A stretch of DNA of 64,000 bases from Hydrocarboniclastica marina (GCF_004851605.1 NZ_CP031093.1:434001-498000); one strand, 5' to 3'. Counted from the stretch's first letter, positions 41,599 to 51,073 are shown. The notes: a model not told the origin generated them from the letters alone. A program made the numbers and translations.

Positions 41599-42021
41599 AT
41601 GAAACCCAGAGTCAGCATGATCACGCTGGGCGTGACAGACCTGCAGCGTTCCATCGCCTTCTACGAAGCAGGGCTTGGCCTCCCGCGCATGGATTCTCCC
41701 CCCGAAGTGGCGTTTTTCACTTTGAACGGCACATGGCTGGGCTTGTACGGTCGTGATGATCTGGCAAAGGATGCAGGCGTAGACGGCGCTTCAAGCGGTT
41801 TCGCAGGCTTCAGTCTGGCGCATAATGTGAGTTCTGAGCACGAAGTAGACCAGATCATGGCCCAGGCAGCGGCGGCGGGCGCGCGTACCACCAAAGCGGC
41901 CCGAAAGACGGATTGGGGCGGCTACGCGGGCTATTTTTCTGACCCTGACGGTTACCTCTGGGAGATTGCTCATAATCCGTTTTTCTGGGTCGGGCCGCCT
42001 GATGAGCCGGTGGGCCTGTAG
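41599..42021 (+). CDS. VOC-family protein
   Basis: A 140-residue VOC-family protein: MKPRVSMITLGVTDLQRSIA, then FYEAGLGLPRMDSPPEVAFF and GGYAGYFSDPDGYLWEIAHN. These are the usual glyoxalase/bleomycin-resistance elements. The WEIAHNPFF end is common in a subgroup of unknown role. Confidence 0.88.
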   Translation: MKPRVSMITLGVTDLQRSIAFYEAGLGLPRMDSPPEVAFFTLNGTWLGLYGRDDLAKDAGVDGASSGFAGFSLAHNVSSEHEVDQIMAQAAAAGARTTKAARKTDWGGYAGYFSDPDGYLWEIAHNPFFWVGPPDEPVGL

Positions 42022-42050
42022 AATAACAACAGCAAACAGGGAAGATGTTC

Positions 42051-42563
42051 ATGTCTGTTATTAAAGGAATAGTGGTCGATCTGGAGATTGGCCTGCAGGG
42101 CACTGACGACCATATTTATATTGGTGTGGTTGGGACCGGCGGCGGGCGAGAGTTCTCGCTGGCGTCTGAGAATTTTGATGACTTTGAAGCTAATTCCGAG
42201 ACGACCTACGCGTTCGGCAACGTCTGGGAAGGTCAGGCCATATCCGGGCCCGATGTCCGAAATCCGAAGAACTCCATTGGTGGCAACACGCCGCTAAGAC
42301 GCTATCCCATCGAGCTGGATGACGTCACCCAGGTATACATCAGGAAGGGCGGAACCAGACGCGGGGACGGCGATGACGAGTGCGATGTGAACTCGGTGGT
42401 TGTCCGGCTATATGGAGAGCCCGATGAGCGGCGTCGGTTCGTGGTTCCCTACCGAGAGTTCTTAGCAGGTCCGCCTGTCATGGTCATGTCGAACGAATCC
42501 GGACACCAGTACTGGTTGGTCGAAGAGAACACAGAGCCATTCTCAGTTAGATCCTCAGGCTGA
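42051..42563 (+). CDS. Hypothetical protein with PLAT-like pattern
   Basis: A 170-residue soluble protein, MSVIKGIVVDLEIGLQGTDD, then HIYIGVVGTGGGREFSLASE and TQVYIRKGGTRRGDGDDECD. The TDDHIYIGVVGTGGGRE stretch and later DVTQVYIRKGG resemble a PLAT/LH2 or lipase-like beta domain, but this is tentative. The start could also be the ATG six bases earlier (42045). Confidence 0.6.
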   Translation: MSVIKGIVVDLEIGLQGTDDHIYIGVVGTGGGREFSLASENFDDFEANSETTYAFGNVWEGQAISGPDVRNPKNSIGGNTPLRRYPIELDDVTQVYIRKGGTRRGDGDDECDVNSVVVRLYGEPDERRRFVVPYREFLAGPPVMVMSNESGHQYWLVEENTEPFSVRSSG

Positions 42564-42674
42564 TATTGGCTTCAAGAGGGCCCGCGGAGCAAAGCCGCCA
42601 ACCGGTTTAGTGTAGCCTTGCTAATGAATAGCTAAGGCGTAGGGCGACAATTGATTCAGAAGGTTGGCGTTCTG

Positions 42675-43160
42675 ATGCTGGAAACCAAAATGCGGCAGGA
42701 AGATGTGTCGGCGTGCGTGCTCAAGCGATATCCGGGGTTGGCTCTGGTAGAAGCCTGGGGCGAGCAGTCGCTGTTCTATAACCCCGACGGGCTGCTTCCA
42801 CGAGGCGTGTACTTTGCGACACTCAAAGATAAGGATGGCAACAACGACAAAGGGTCGATGCTCCATCGCGACGGGGTGTTCCGGTTCAATTTTGGCGTAA
42901 GCCAGCCATCATTCGAAAAAGCCCTCGGCAAGAAACCCGCCAGACCTCGCGCCGGTAAAACGGTAGACACAGGTCACGACTTCACCCGACTGAATACGCT
43001 CCTGCCGCACCCGGTCTACGCATGGATGTGCTGGGTCTGTATCCTCAATCCTGACACGATCACCTTCCGGGCTTTATTGCCGTTACTGGACGAGTCCTTT
43101 GAGCTGGCGGTTAAAAAGTACTCCCGGCGGCTCAGGTCGAAAGCGGAACAGAATCATTAA
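42675..43160 (+). CDS. DUF6194 family protein
   Basis: A 161-residue protein: MLETKMRQEDVSACVLKRYP, then GVYFATLKDKDG and GVFRFNFGVSQPSFEKALG, with DFTRLNTLLPHPVYAWMCWV and PLLDESFELAVKKYSRRLR. This order is that of DUF6194, widespread but uncharacterised. The ATG at 42675 is preferred to a TTG at 42651; another ATG lies at 42690. Confidence 0.8.
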   Translation: MLETKMRQEDVSACVLKRYPGLALVEAWGEQSLFYNPDGLLPRGVYFATLKDKDGNNDKGSMLHRDGVFRFNFGVSQPSFEKALGKKPARPRAGKTVDTGHDFTRLNTLLPHPVYAWMCWVCILNPDTITFRALLPLLDESFELAVKKYSRRLRSKAEQNH

Positions 43161-43252
43161 AACGGCTCACCCATTGCGACTGGCGCCAGACCGGGACAGG
43201 TGATCATAATGCGGCCCAGGTTAGCTGCGGTCGCGAGAATTAAGGACGTTCG

Positions 43253-43603
43253 ATGAAATTTTTACTGGTGCTGATTCTCATATTGCTCACAGGATGCGCC
43301 TCGCGCACGCCAGACCCGTCGCCCAATGCCATCTTCGGAAAACCGCCCCACCTGTGGTCGGGTCAGAAAATGCTGACACAGTCTCCGGAGGCCTGCGCAC
43401 GCAAAGGCGTTGAGGTCCTGAAGTCGCTGTCTTTTATTGGCGTAGTCAAGAATGGCAATTACGTTTACGGCACACTTCTGGCTAACCGGGCTGCGGTAAA
43501 GTGCATACCCAACGGTAGCGATACGTTTGTTTACGCGGCAGTCGCTGGGCCTGACGTGAAGCAGGTCGAGCGTTTACGCAATGAGATCGTCTGGCGCTTG
43601 TGA
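43253..43603 (+). CDS. Small lipoprotein
   Basis: A 116-residue lipoprotein, MKFLLVLILILLTGCASRTP; the lipobox LTGC is followed by a mature domain with YVYGTLLANRAAVKCIPNGS. Two later cysteines could form a disulfide. No family recognised. AAGGACG precedes the start. Confidence 0.75.
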   Translation: MKFLLVLILILLTGCASRTPDPSPNAIFGKPPHLWSGQKMLTQSPEACARKGVEVLKSLSFIGVVKNGNYVYGTLLANRAAVKCIPNGSDTFVYAAVAGPDVKQVERLRNEIVWRL

Positions 43604-43619
43604 GCATAGGTTGGCCCGC

Positions 43620-43735
43620 CTTCAGCAACAGGTCTCTGACAAGGTTTACTCAGCAAAGTGTTTTCAACAAGGCGTTCTCAACAAGGTTTCTCAGCAAGGT
43701 GTTCTCAACAAGGGATTCGCAACAAGCTATTCGCG
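43620..43735. repeat. Degenerate CAACAAGGYGTTCTC repeat
   Basis: About eight imperfect units of 13-15 bases containing CAACAAG and TTCTC lie between the lipoprotein and the methyltransferase genes. The best copies are TCAACAAGGCGTTCTC and TCAACAAGGGATTCGC. The repeats read through in one frame without a start. Confidence 0.6.
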
Positions 43736-43807
43736 GCAGAACGACAGGCCTCTGCACAACGGCCTGCTTGTCATGTACTGGCAGATGAGTGATGGAGGAA
43801 AAATAGA

Positions 43808-44269
43808 GTGAGCGCGCTCGACCTTAAAGTGCCACCCGTTGCACTGGTTGGCATAATCGCCGCCGGTATGTGGGTTACGTCTGAAATTTTCTCAGACCTG
43901 TCTTTTGCGGTCCCCGGTGCAACCTGGTGGTCAAGCGGCATCGCAGCGGCTGGCTTCTGGATTGCAATCCTTGGCGTGCTGCGCTTCAGAGCCGCCGGCA
44001 CGACCGTGGACCCAAGGGTACCCGACCAGTCGGCGAGTCTGGTGGTCAGTGGCATCTACAGGTACAGCCGAAATCCCATGTACCTGGGGTTCCTGCTGGT
44101 CTTGTGTGCGTGGGGCCTGTTCCTGGGCAACGCCCTGGCTTTGGCGGGTCTTCCTATGTTCGTGCTGTACATGAATCGCTTCCAGATCGATCCCGAAGAG
44201 CGCTTTATGCAAGAGAAGTTTGGTGATCAATACACAAGGTATCGAGCTGGGGTGCGCCGGTGGATTTGA
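43808..44269 (+). CDS. Isoprenylcysteine methyltransferase-like protein
   Basis: A 153-residue membrane protein with four segments, of the ICMT/PEMT fold: VSGIYRYSRNPMYLGFLLVL and DPEERFMQEKFGDQYTRYRA, then GVRRWI. The family methylates prenylcysteine or phospholipids in other organisms and is uncharacterised in bacteria of this kind. The GTG start at 43808 has GGAGG upstream. Confidence 0.88.
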   Translation: MSALDLKVPPVALVGIIAAGMWVTSEIFSDLSFAVPGATWWSSGIAAAGFWIAILGVLRFRAAGTTVDPRVPDQSASLVVSGIYRYSRNPMYLGFLLVLCAWGLFLGNALALAGLPMFVLYMNRFQIDPEERFMQEKFGDQYTRYRAGVRRWI

Positions 44270-44330
44270 CAGCCGTGGGGTCGGGAACGGTCAAGGGTGC
44301 GCGGACCCGAAGCGCTTTCGGAGCAGGCAA

Positions 44331-45233
44331 GTGAGCGTGGCACAGCAGTCCGCCGGCCGTGGTTGGCCCGGAGGTTCGGTACTGGTGGCGTTGGCCGCGC
44401 TTTGCTGGGGCGTGTCGGGCGGCATTGGGGCGGTTCTGATGGCTGATGGTTGGGGCGCTTTTGTGGTGGCCTTTTACCGCGGTGGCATCGGGCTGCTGTT
44501 CGTATTGATCTGGCTGGCGTTGCGCCCGGGCAACAGTGGCCTGTCAAACCGCCGCCTGTGGTTCTGGTCGGTGCTGGCCGGCCTCGGTGTCGCCGGCAAC
44601 TTCTCGTTCTACTTTATGAGCATGGCGGAGGGCAGTGTCGCGGTTGCGGCAACCTTAATGTACTGCGCCCCGGTATTCGTTTACCTGGTGTCATTCCTGT
44701 TCAGGCTGGAACGCGCCACCCCCGTGAAGTGGGCCGCGATTGTTATGGTGATGGTTGGGGTCGTGCTGCTGACGCGCATCTACGATATAGGCGCCGGTGC
44801 TGTGACCCCCCTTGGTGTAGGCGCAGGGCTGCTGGCTGGCCTGTCCTACGCGGTATTCATTTTTGGTTTCAAGTATGCAGCTCGATACGGCAGCCCCCAG
44901 GCGATTCTCGGGGTAGCGTTCGCGACACTGTGCGCGGTGCTTGTCTGGCTGGTTGACGCCAGCCAGATTCTGTCAGTGTTGAGTGCGCCGGAGTGGCCGC
45001 TGTTCGCAGTGCTTGGCGTGCTTGGCGGGGGTATTTCGTTCGTTCTCTATATCATCGGTCTGAACCATACCGCGCCAGCTGTGGCCTCCATTGTGGCGAT
45101 GGTCGAGCCGGTGACCGCTTCGCTGTTCGGCTTTGTGGCTTTGAATCAGGCGCTTGTCGGCATCCAGCTTGTCGGCATGGGGCTTATTCTGGTCACGGTT
45201 ACGGCACTGAGTGTCTATTCGAGCCGCCGATAG
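44331..45233 (+). CDS. EamA/DMT-family transporter
   Basis: A 300-residue permease with ten hydrophobic segments. LAALCWGVSGGIGAVLMADG and FVVAFYRGGIGLLFVLIWLA are typical EamA starts; the second half carries VASIVAMVEPVTASLFGFVA. It exports or imports small metabolites; substrate unknown. I chose GTG 44331 because the upstream part (through the methyltransferase end) has no such sequence in homologues. It converges and overlaps with the response regulator by 19 bases. Confidence 0.85.
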   Translation: MSVAQQSAGRGWPGGSVLVALAALCWGVSGGIGAVLMADGWGAFVVAFYRGGIGLLFVLIWLALRPGNSGLSNRRLWFWSVLAGLGVAGNFSFYFMSMAEGSVAVAATLMYCAPVFVYLVSFLFRLERATPVKWAAIVMVMVGVVLLTRIYDIGAGAVTPLGVGAGLLAGLSYAVFIFGFKYAARYGSPQAILGVAFATLCAVLVWLVDASQILSVLSAPEWPLFAVLGVLGGGISFVLYIIGLNHTAPAVASIVAMVEPVTASLFGFVALNQALVGIQLVGMGLILVTVTALSVYSSRR

Positions 45234-45901
45234 CGACGCTCGGGCCGACCGACGCTGCCATAGCTGACCTCTGCGGTAATTTCTCCGGCACTGACCAGGT
45301 GTTCCAGGTAGCGACGGGCGGTTGTACGTGAGGCGCCAATCTCGGTACCAACGGCTTCCGCGCTCCAGTCGGCTTCGCTCTGCATGACGGACCGGATCTT
45401 GTCGAGTGTCAGGGCGTCGATCCCTTTGGGTAACCGTGATGAGGCTTCCAAAGCAGGTTCTGGCTGGCCTCTGGGTAACAGGGCATCCACTTCTCTCTGG
45501 GCGACTCGCTCAATGCCAGCCAGGGCGTTGAGGTGCTGTCTGTAGCGTTCAAGCGCTTCGGCCAGGCGTTCGAAAACCAGCGGTTTGAGGATGTAATCGA
45601 AAACGCCGCCCCGCAACGCACTGCGCAGGGTTTCTACTTCTTTGGCGGCCGTGATCAGGATAACGTCGCTGGCGCTATTGGCGGCGCGCAGCTCCCGCAG
45701 GAGGTCGAGGCCGTTGCCATCCGGAAAGTACACGTCCAACAGAATCAGGTCCGGCGCCAGGATGCCAATCTGCTCCCGCGCATCCGCCAGGGTATGGGCG
45801 ATTCCGACCAGTTCCAGGTTGTCGAGGCGCTCGAGGAAGCGGCGCTGTATCTCGGCAATCTGACGGTCGTCCTCAACAATTATCACTCGCAGTGCGGTCA
45901 A
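45215..45901 (-). CDS. Response regulator, CitB/DcuR type
   Basis: A 228-residue regulator. The receiver domain has the acidic pocket Asp11/Asp12, the phosphorylation site Asp56 (LILLDVYFPDGNG) and Lys106 (YILKPL). The output domain near residues 165-228 contains MQSEADWSAEAVGTEIGASR, then TTARRYLEHL, a helix-turn-helix as in CitB/DctR. It works with the kinase encoded upstream, four bases overlapping. Its probable targets are the divergent tctCBA genes. Confidence 0.92.
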   Translation of the reverse strand: MTALRVIIVEDDRQIAEIQRRFLERLDNLELVGIAHTLADAREQIGILAPDLILLDVYFPDGNGLDLLRELRAANSASDVILITAAKEVETLRSALRGGVFDYILKPLVFERLAEALERYRQHLNALAGIERVAQREVDALLPRGQPEPALEASSRLPKGIDALTLDKIRSVMQSEADWSAEAVGTEIGASRTTARRYLEHLVSAGEITAEVSYGSVGRPERRYRRLE

Positions 45902-47520
45902 GGTGCCTCCGGCGTCTGGCTGGCCTGCTTGGCCAGGTAAAGTGTAAACCGGCTGCCGCCGCCCTGCAGCGACTCAATCGTCACCGACCCACCCCAACGA
46001 TCGACAAAGCGTTTGACCAGGTAGAGGCCGATGCCGTGGTCGCCGCCGGCCTTGCTGCTGACACCCCGCTGGAATATAAGCTCGGACTGCTCCGGCGGGA
46101 CCCCCGGGCCCTGGTCTTCTACTTCGAAGATCAGGTCACGGCCCAGGTCTGTCATGCTCAGGCTGACCCGGCCGCCTTCCCCTTTCTCCTGGCGCGTGGC
46201 CTCCAGGGCGTTGTCAATCAGATTGCCCAGCACGCTGACCAGCTGGTCCCGTGGGAGGGTATCAGGCAGATCAGTCATCTGGCTGTCGGGGTCGATTTCG
46301 AGGCGAAGGCCCATTTCGCGGGCCCGGTTGTACTTGCCTAGCAGACACCCGGCCAGCACCGGGTCGGGTACCGCTTCCAGGAGCAGATGGATAAGTGCCT
46401 GATGGTCGCTCGCTTCACTGCCGATAAGCGCCAATGCGCGGTCATGGGCGCCTATCTGGATCAATCCGGCGATGGTGTGCAGCTTGTTCGAGTATTCATG
46501 GGTCTGGCTGCGCAATGTGTCCGCGTACTGCTGTATGCGGGTGAGCTTGCGGCTGACCTGGTCGAGTTCGTCGCGCAGTCGGAAACTGGCGACGACGCCG
46601 GTAATTTCTCCGCTCTGGCGCACGGGCAGCCGGTTGACGATCATCTGGCGGCCCCGCAGCCAGACTTCCTGGTCAAAGGCGGGTTCGCCACTGGCCAGCG
46701 TTGCCAATAGATTATTCTCCGGCAGAATTTCGGAAATGTGCTGTCCGGAAAGGGCCGTGTCCGGTGAGAGCCCGAGTGTTTCTGTAGCGGTGCGGTTGAA
46801 AGTGGTGATGATCCCGTCGCGGTTGATGGCAATGATGCCTTCCCGGACAGATTGCAGGGTGGCATCCCGCTCCTGGAACAGGGTAGCGATCTGCTCGGGC
46901 TCCAGGCCAAAGATAGCGCGCTTGAAGCGCGCGGAGATAATGATGGCCGCGAAAACGCTGGCCAGCAGCATCAGGCCGACTACGGTATAGAGCACGAGAT
47001 TGTAGCGTTGGATTGTGCCCAGTACCTGATCCAGCGAATAGCCCACCGAAACAATGCCGATGATCTCACCGGTGCCGGGTACGATAATAGGCGCCTTGCC
47101 CCGCATGGAAAGCCCCAGGCTGCCTTTTGCTACAGCCACATAGCCCCGACCTTCCACCAGGGCAATCAAACCCTTGTCGTCATCATCTTCCGCCATGGAA
47201 CGGCCGATACGGGCGGGGTCGGGGTGCGCCAGCCGCATGCCGTTCTGATCACCGATGACGATAAAGAGCGCCTCATTGGTGGCCGCGAGGCGTCCGCTCA
47301 AAGCCATCAACGCGTCGCTGTCGCGATCCTGAACCCCCTCTATCACGTCCGGCACGGTTGCCACGGTCTTGGCGACCATCAGCGCGCGCTGGCCGATCTC
47401 ATCGTAGAGCGATTCGCTCAGGTAGTACCCGGCAAAGCCACCGATCAGGCCGGTCTGCAGGGCCCCGACCAGACCCAGCGCCAGGATCATTCGGGTTTTG
47501 AGTTTCAGTTTACGCAGCAC
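45898..47520 (-). CDS. Sensor histidine kinase, CitA/DcuS type
   Basis: A 540-residue membrane kinase. TM1 at residues 12-34, a periplasmic sCACHE domain (35-170), TM2 (174-196), a PAS domain (about 215-315), the phospho-acceptor His341 in SQTHEYSNKLHTIAG, and a HATPase domain with VLGNLIDNALEAT and DQGPGVPPEQ. This architecture senses C4-dicarboxylates or citrate. The gene order, kinase then regulator divergent from a tricarboxylate transporter, suggests that it senses the transported acid. Confidence 0.93.
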   Translation of the reverse strand: MLRKLKLKTRMILALGLVGALQTGLIGGFAGYYLSESLYDEIGQRALMVAKTVATVPDVIEGVQDRDSDALMALSGRLAATNEALFIVIGDQNGMRLAHPDPARIGRSMAEDDDDKGLIALVEGRGYVAVAKGSLGLSMRGKAPIIVPGTGEIIGIVSVGYSLDQVLGTIQRYNLVLYTVVGLMLLASVFAAIIISARFKRAIFGLEPEQIATLFQERDATLQSVREGIIAINRDGIITTFNRTATETLGLSPDTALSGQHISEILPENNLLATLASGEPAFDQEVWLRGRQMIVNRLPVRQSGEITGVVASFRLRDELDQVSRKLTRIQQYADTLRSQTHEYSNKLHTIAGLIQIGAHDRALALIGSEASDHQALIHLLLEAVPDPVLAGCLLGKYNRAREMGLRLEIDPDSQMTDLPDTLPRDQLVSVLGNLIDNALEATRQEKGEGGRVSLSMTDLGRDLIFEVEDQGPGVPPEQSELIFQRGVSSKAGGDHGIGLYLVKRFVDRWGGSVTIESLQGGGSRFTLYLAKQASQTPEAP

Positions 47521-47759
47521 GGTAGGGCATCAGATCCAATAAGGTTGTTATGTTTGTGTTCGCAGCGTACTGCACCCGGCGGTTCATTGCCGTGAACTAT
47601 ATGAACAAAAAGCCCGTAAAGGCCTTTAAAGGCAATACGGCCACAAGCTTCTGTCGTAGCTGATCAATCTTTAGCCTCTGATTATGCCGCTACATGCGGC
47701 CATGCCTGGCGAGTGACCTCACCACAGGCTGTTACAAAAACAATCCAGAGGTGACAACG

Positions 47760-48737
47760 ATGCTTATCAAACGATGCCTGTCCGTCGTGGCCCTTGCCAC
47801 GTTCAGCCTTTCTGCCCTGGCCTGGCAGCCTTCCGGAAAAGTAGAGTGTATCGCCCCGTCTGATCCGGGCGGCGGCTGGGACTTCACCTGTCGCAGTGCC
47901 GGCAACGTAATGCAGGAACTGGAGCTGGTGCCGGGCACCGTCCAGACCATCAACATGGCGGGAGCCGGCGGTGGCGTGGCCTTTGCCCATACCGTCAGCA
48001 AGCGCCGCGACGACAGTAAAGTGCTGGTTGCGGCGTCTACGGCCACAACCACTCGCCTGGCCCAGCGCCAGTTTCCGGGTATGACCGCGGACATGGTCGA
48101 GTGGGTGGGCGCCCTGGGTGCCGACTACGGCATCATTGCCGTGGGCAAGAACTCGAAATACAAAACCCTCAATGACCTGATGGATGCGGTCAAAGCCGAC
48201 CCGCGCTCAGTGAAGTTTGCCGGCGGCAGTGCCCGCGGCGGCTGGGACCATCTCAAGGTGCTCATTACCGCTGACGCCGCCGGCGCAGACGAGCTGCCAT
48301 CCGTGCCCTATCTCTCCTACAACAACGGTGGCGAGGCCCTGACCCAGGTGGTCGGCGGTCAGGTTGACGCTTTTACCGGCGACATCTCCGAGGCAACCGG
48401 GTTTATGGAATCCGGGGATCTACGGGTGCTCGCGGTGCTAGCGGACGAGCGCCTGCCCGGCAAGTTTGAGCACATCCCCACAGCGGTTGAGCAGGGCATC
48501 GACTCGGTCGGGCCCAACTGGCGCGGTTTCTATATGCCCAAGGGCGCGTCCGATGAAGCCAAGCAGTATTGGACCGATGCGATCGATACGCTCTACGCCA
48601 GCGAACAGTGGAAGAAGGTCATGACCCGCAACGGGCTCATTCCCTTTCATCCGCCTGCAGGAAAGTTCGATGCGTTCGTCAGTCAGCAGGTGGAGGAAAT
48701 CGAGGCGATTTCACGTGAGATAGGGCTGCTGAAATGA
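47760..48737 (+). CDS. tctC: Tripartite tricarboxylate transporter substrate-binding protein (TctC)
   Basis: A 325-residue periplasmic binding protein of the Bug family. Signal peptide MLIKRCLSVVALATFSLSAL, then KVECIAPSDPGGGWDFTCRS, the family's ligand-binding start. It delivers a carboxylate such as citrate to the TctAB membrane complex. ATG 47760 was taken because the 22 residues upstream do not look like a leader. Its stop overlaps tctB by four bases. Confidence 0.92.
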   Translation: MLIKRCLSVVALATFSLSALAWQPSGKVECIAPSDPGGGWDFTCRSAGNVMQELELVPGTVQTINMAGAGGGVAFAHTVSKRRDDSKVLVAASTATTTRLAQRQFPGMTADMVEWVGALGADYGIIAVGKNSKYKTLNDLMDAVKADPRSVKFAGGSARGGWDHLKVLITADAAGADELPSVPYLSYNNGGEALTQVVGGQVDAFTGDISEATGFMESGDLRVLAVLADERLPGKFEHIPTAVEQGIDSVGPNWRGFYMPKGASDEAKQYWTDAIDTLYASEQWKKVMTRNGLIPFHPPAGKFDAFVSQQVEEIEAISREIGLLK

Positions 48738-49180
48738 CCTGCCTCGGCGACAGAATACTCGGTATCGGTCTGTTGGTGCTGGCGGTCGCGTACGGCTGGG
48801 CTGCGCAGCAGTGGCCTGAGCCCTTTGGCGGGGCAGAGGCAGTCGGACCGGAGACGTTCCCTACCATCCTGGCGGTGGTACTGGCGGTTTCCAGTCTCTA
48901 CCTGATCGTCAAACCGGACCCGGACACGGACTGGCCTTGGGGACGCACCGCGGGGGAGCTACTACTGGCGGTCGGCATCCTGGTGCTGTACGCACTGCTG
49001 ATGGAGAGCCTGGGCTTCGCTATCGCAACAACGGGCGCGGTTGGGGCTCTCTGCTGGCGCATGGGCGCCCGGCCGCAGATGGCTCTGCTGGTCGGCCTGA
49101 TCAGCGCGGTCGTGGTGTTTGTGACATTCAACTACGGTTTGTCGTTGGCTTTGCCTGCCGGTCTGCTGGAGATTGAGTAA
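48734..49180 (+). CDS. tctB: TctB-family small membrane subunit
   Basis: A 148-residue protein with four membrane segments (RILGIGLLVLAVAYGWAAQQ, FPTILAVVLAVSSLYLIVKP, LLLAVGILVLYALLMESLGF, VGLISAVVVFVTFNYGLSLA). It is the small subunit of the tripartite transporter. Overlaps with tctC before and tctA after show a tightly coupled operon. Confidence 0.92.
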   Translation: MTCLGDRILGIGLLVLAVAYGWAAQQWPEPFGGAEAVGPETFPTILAVVLAVSSLYLIVKPDPDTDWPWGRTAGELLLAVGILVLYALLMESLGFAIATTGAVGALCWRMGARPQMALLVGLISAVVVFVTFNYGLSLALPAGLLEIE

Positions 49181-50706
49181 TGGAAACCCTCCAGTTCCTC
49201 ATGGATGGTTTTGCCGTGGCCCTGGCTCCGCAGAACCTGATGTTTGCCCTGTTCGGTGCTTTTATCGGCACCTTGATCGGCGCGCTGCCGGGCCTTGGTC
49301 CCGCCAATGGCGTTGCGATCCTGATTCCCCTGGCGTTTACCCTGGGGTTGCCGCCCGAAACCGCCATGATCCTGCTGACGTCGGTCTACGCCGGTGCCAT
49401 GTATGGCGGCCGGATCTCCTCAATTCTGCTGAACATACCCGGTGATGAACCGGCGATGATGACCTGCCTGGACGGCTATCCCATGGCCCAGCAGGGCCGG
49501 GCCGCCGAGGCCCTGGCGGTTTCCGCGCTGGCCTCGTTTGCCGGCGGTCTGATCGGCACCATCGGCCTGATCCTGCTGGCGCCGGTGCTGGCTCGGTTTG
49601 CGCTGACTTTCGGGCCGGCGGAATACTTCGCACTGTTCGTGCTGGCGTTTGCCACGCTCGGTGGGATCACGGGCAAGAACCCCATGAAAACCGTCGTCGC
49701 CGCTGCCCTTGGCATCATGATCGCAACCGTGGGAATCGACATCTCTACGGGGACCCAGCGCTATACCTTCGGCGTGCTGGAACTCTTTGAAGGCATCGAT
49801 TTCATCCTGGCCATCGTCGGGCTGTTCGCCATATCCGAGCTGCTGTTCTTCATCGAGCAGCGGGCCGGTGCCGGCCGCGAGATGATCAAGGTCGGCAAGT
49901 TGAAACTCCGGCCTAAAGAACTGTTGGCGGCCGTGCCGACCATGTTCCGTGGCGGGATTCTGGGCTTTATTGCCGGTGTGCTGCCCGGGGCCGGGGCATC
50001 CCTGGGAAGCTTCATCAGCTACACCCTGGAAAAGCGCATCCTGGGCAAGAAGGGGCGCTTCGGTGAAGGCGATATTCGTGGTGTGGCTGCGCCGGAAGCC
50101 GGCAATAACGGTGCCTCTTCGGGGGCGCTGGTGCCTATGCTGACCCTGGGCGTCCCCGGTAGCGGAACCACTGCGGTACTGCTGGCCATGCTGATCTCGC
50201 TGAATATCACGCCGGGCCCGCTGATGTTCACCCAGAACGCTGACATCGTCTGGGGTGTTATTGCCGCGCTGCTGATCGGAAACGTACTGCTGCTGGTGCT
50301 GAATATTCCGCTGATCGGTTTCTTTGTAAAGCTGTTGTCGGTACCGCCGATGTACCTGCTGCCCATCGTCACCATGGTCGCGTTCGTTGGTATCTACTCC
50401 ATCAGCCACAGTGCCTTCGATCTCTATTTCATGGTTGCCTTTGGCGTGGCCGGTTACTTCCTGCGCAAGCTGGAGATTCCGCTGGTGCCCATCATCCTGG
50501 GCATGTTGCTGGGGCCAGAGATGGAGAAAAACCTGGGCCATGCCCTTGTTTTGTCGGACGGCGAATGGTCAACGCTCTGGTCATCGCCATTGGCCCTGGG
50601 CCTATGGGTCGTAGCCGGCGTTGGGCTGTTGCTGCCCTATATCATCGGGCCCATCCTGCGCCATCGGATGCAACGGTCGATGAAATCGGATCCGGTCAGC
50701 GACTGA
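49180..50706 (+). CDS. tctA: TctA-family large membrane subunit
   Basis: A 508-residue permease with about twelve segments. LPGLGPANGVAILIPLAFTL and NIPGDEPAMMTCLDGYPMAQ, with GAIGGLVPMLTLGVPGSGTTA-like ASSGALVPMLTLGVPGSGTT, are the two conserved blocks of the family. The start overlaps the tctB stop (TAATG). Two tandem terminators follow, marking the operon end. Confidence 0.94.
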   Translation: METLQFLMDGFAVALAPQNLMFALFGAFIGTLIGALPGLGPANGVAILIPLAFTLGLPPETAMILLTSVYAGAMYGGRISSILLNIPGDEPAMMTCLDGYPMAQQGRAAEALAVSALASFAGGLIGTIGLILLAPVLARFALTFGPAEYFALFVLAFATLGGITGKNPMKTVVAAALGIMIATVGIDISTGTQRYTFGVLELFEGIDFILAIVGLFAISELLFFIEQRAGAGREMIKVGKLKLRPKELLAAVPTMFRGGILGFIAGVLPGAGASLGSFISYTLEKRILGKKGRFGEGDIRGVAAPEAGNNGASSGALVPMLTLGVPGSGTTAVLLAMLISLNITPGPLMFTQNADIVWGVIAALLIGNVLLLVLNIPLIGFFVKLLSVPPMYLLPIVTMVAFVGIYSISHSAFDLYFMVAFGVAGYFLRKLEIPLVPIILGMLLGPEMEKNLGHALVLSDGEWSTLWSSPLALGLWVVAGVGLLLPYIIGPILRHRMQRSMKSDPVSD

Positions 50707-50722
50707 GCTGGCCATAAGGTTT

Positions 50723-50750
50723 CGCCCGGCATCTATCACGGGCGTTTTTT
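50723..50750 (+). terminator. Terminator 1 of tctCBA
   Basis: CGCCCG (50723-50728) pairs with CGGGCG (50739-50744), followed by six T. Confidence 0.85.
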
Positions 50751-50751
50751 A

Positions 50752-50778
50752 GGTCAGGCGCGAGCCTGGCCTTTTTTT
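50752..50778 (+). terminator. Terminator 2 of tctCBA
   Basis: CAGGC-GCGA-GCCTG with flanking GG/CC pairs, followed by seven T. The second terminator is back to back with the first. Confidence 0.85.
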
Positions 50779-51073
50779 ATGGGCGGAAGCTGCCACGCCT
50801 GCGATTTATGTCGTGCATGAGCAAGGCTCTGCTGCGGCGAAAACGTCGATGCTGAATCAGATCACCTGAACAACTGTCTCCAAACAGGGGTGTTAGCGGG
50901 TAGAATCGCGAGCAGGGCGTTGTTTGATGAGCCCACGGGAGCTTTTTGCCCTTGAGAGCTGTCGTTCGAAAAGAGCCGCGCCGGGTCCAGAGGCGCGGCA
51001 CCACTCGACCTGCCCATTACTCAGGATTGATAGCTATGTGCATGCAGTATGTCTTCATTGGGGGGCAGCAGCC
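50779..51073. other. Intergenic region, no gene seen
   Basis: A frame runs in from 50924 (MMSPRELFALESCRSKRAAP) but its first 50 residues lack protein character, so I take the region as the leader of the next gene. No clear promoter. Confidence 0.35.

Noticed and set aside
49420-50541. A 373-residue open frame on the reverse strand of tctA
   Set aside because: Gln/His/Arg-rich antisense shadow of a hydrophobic membrane protein gene.
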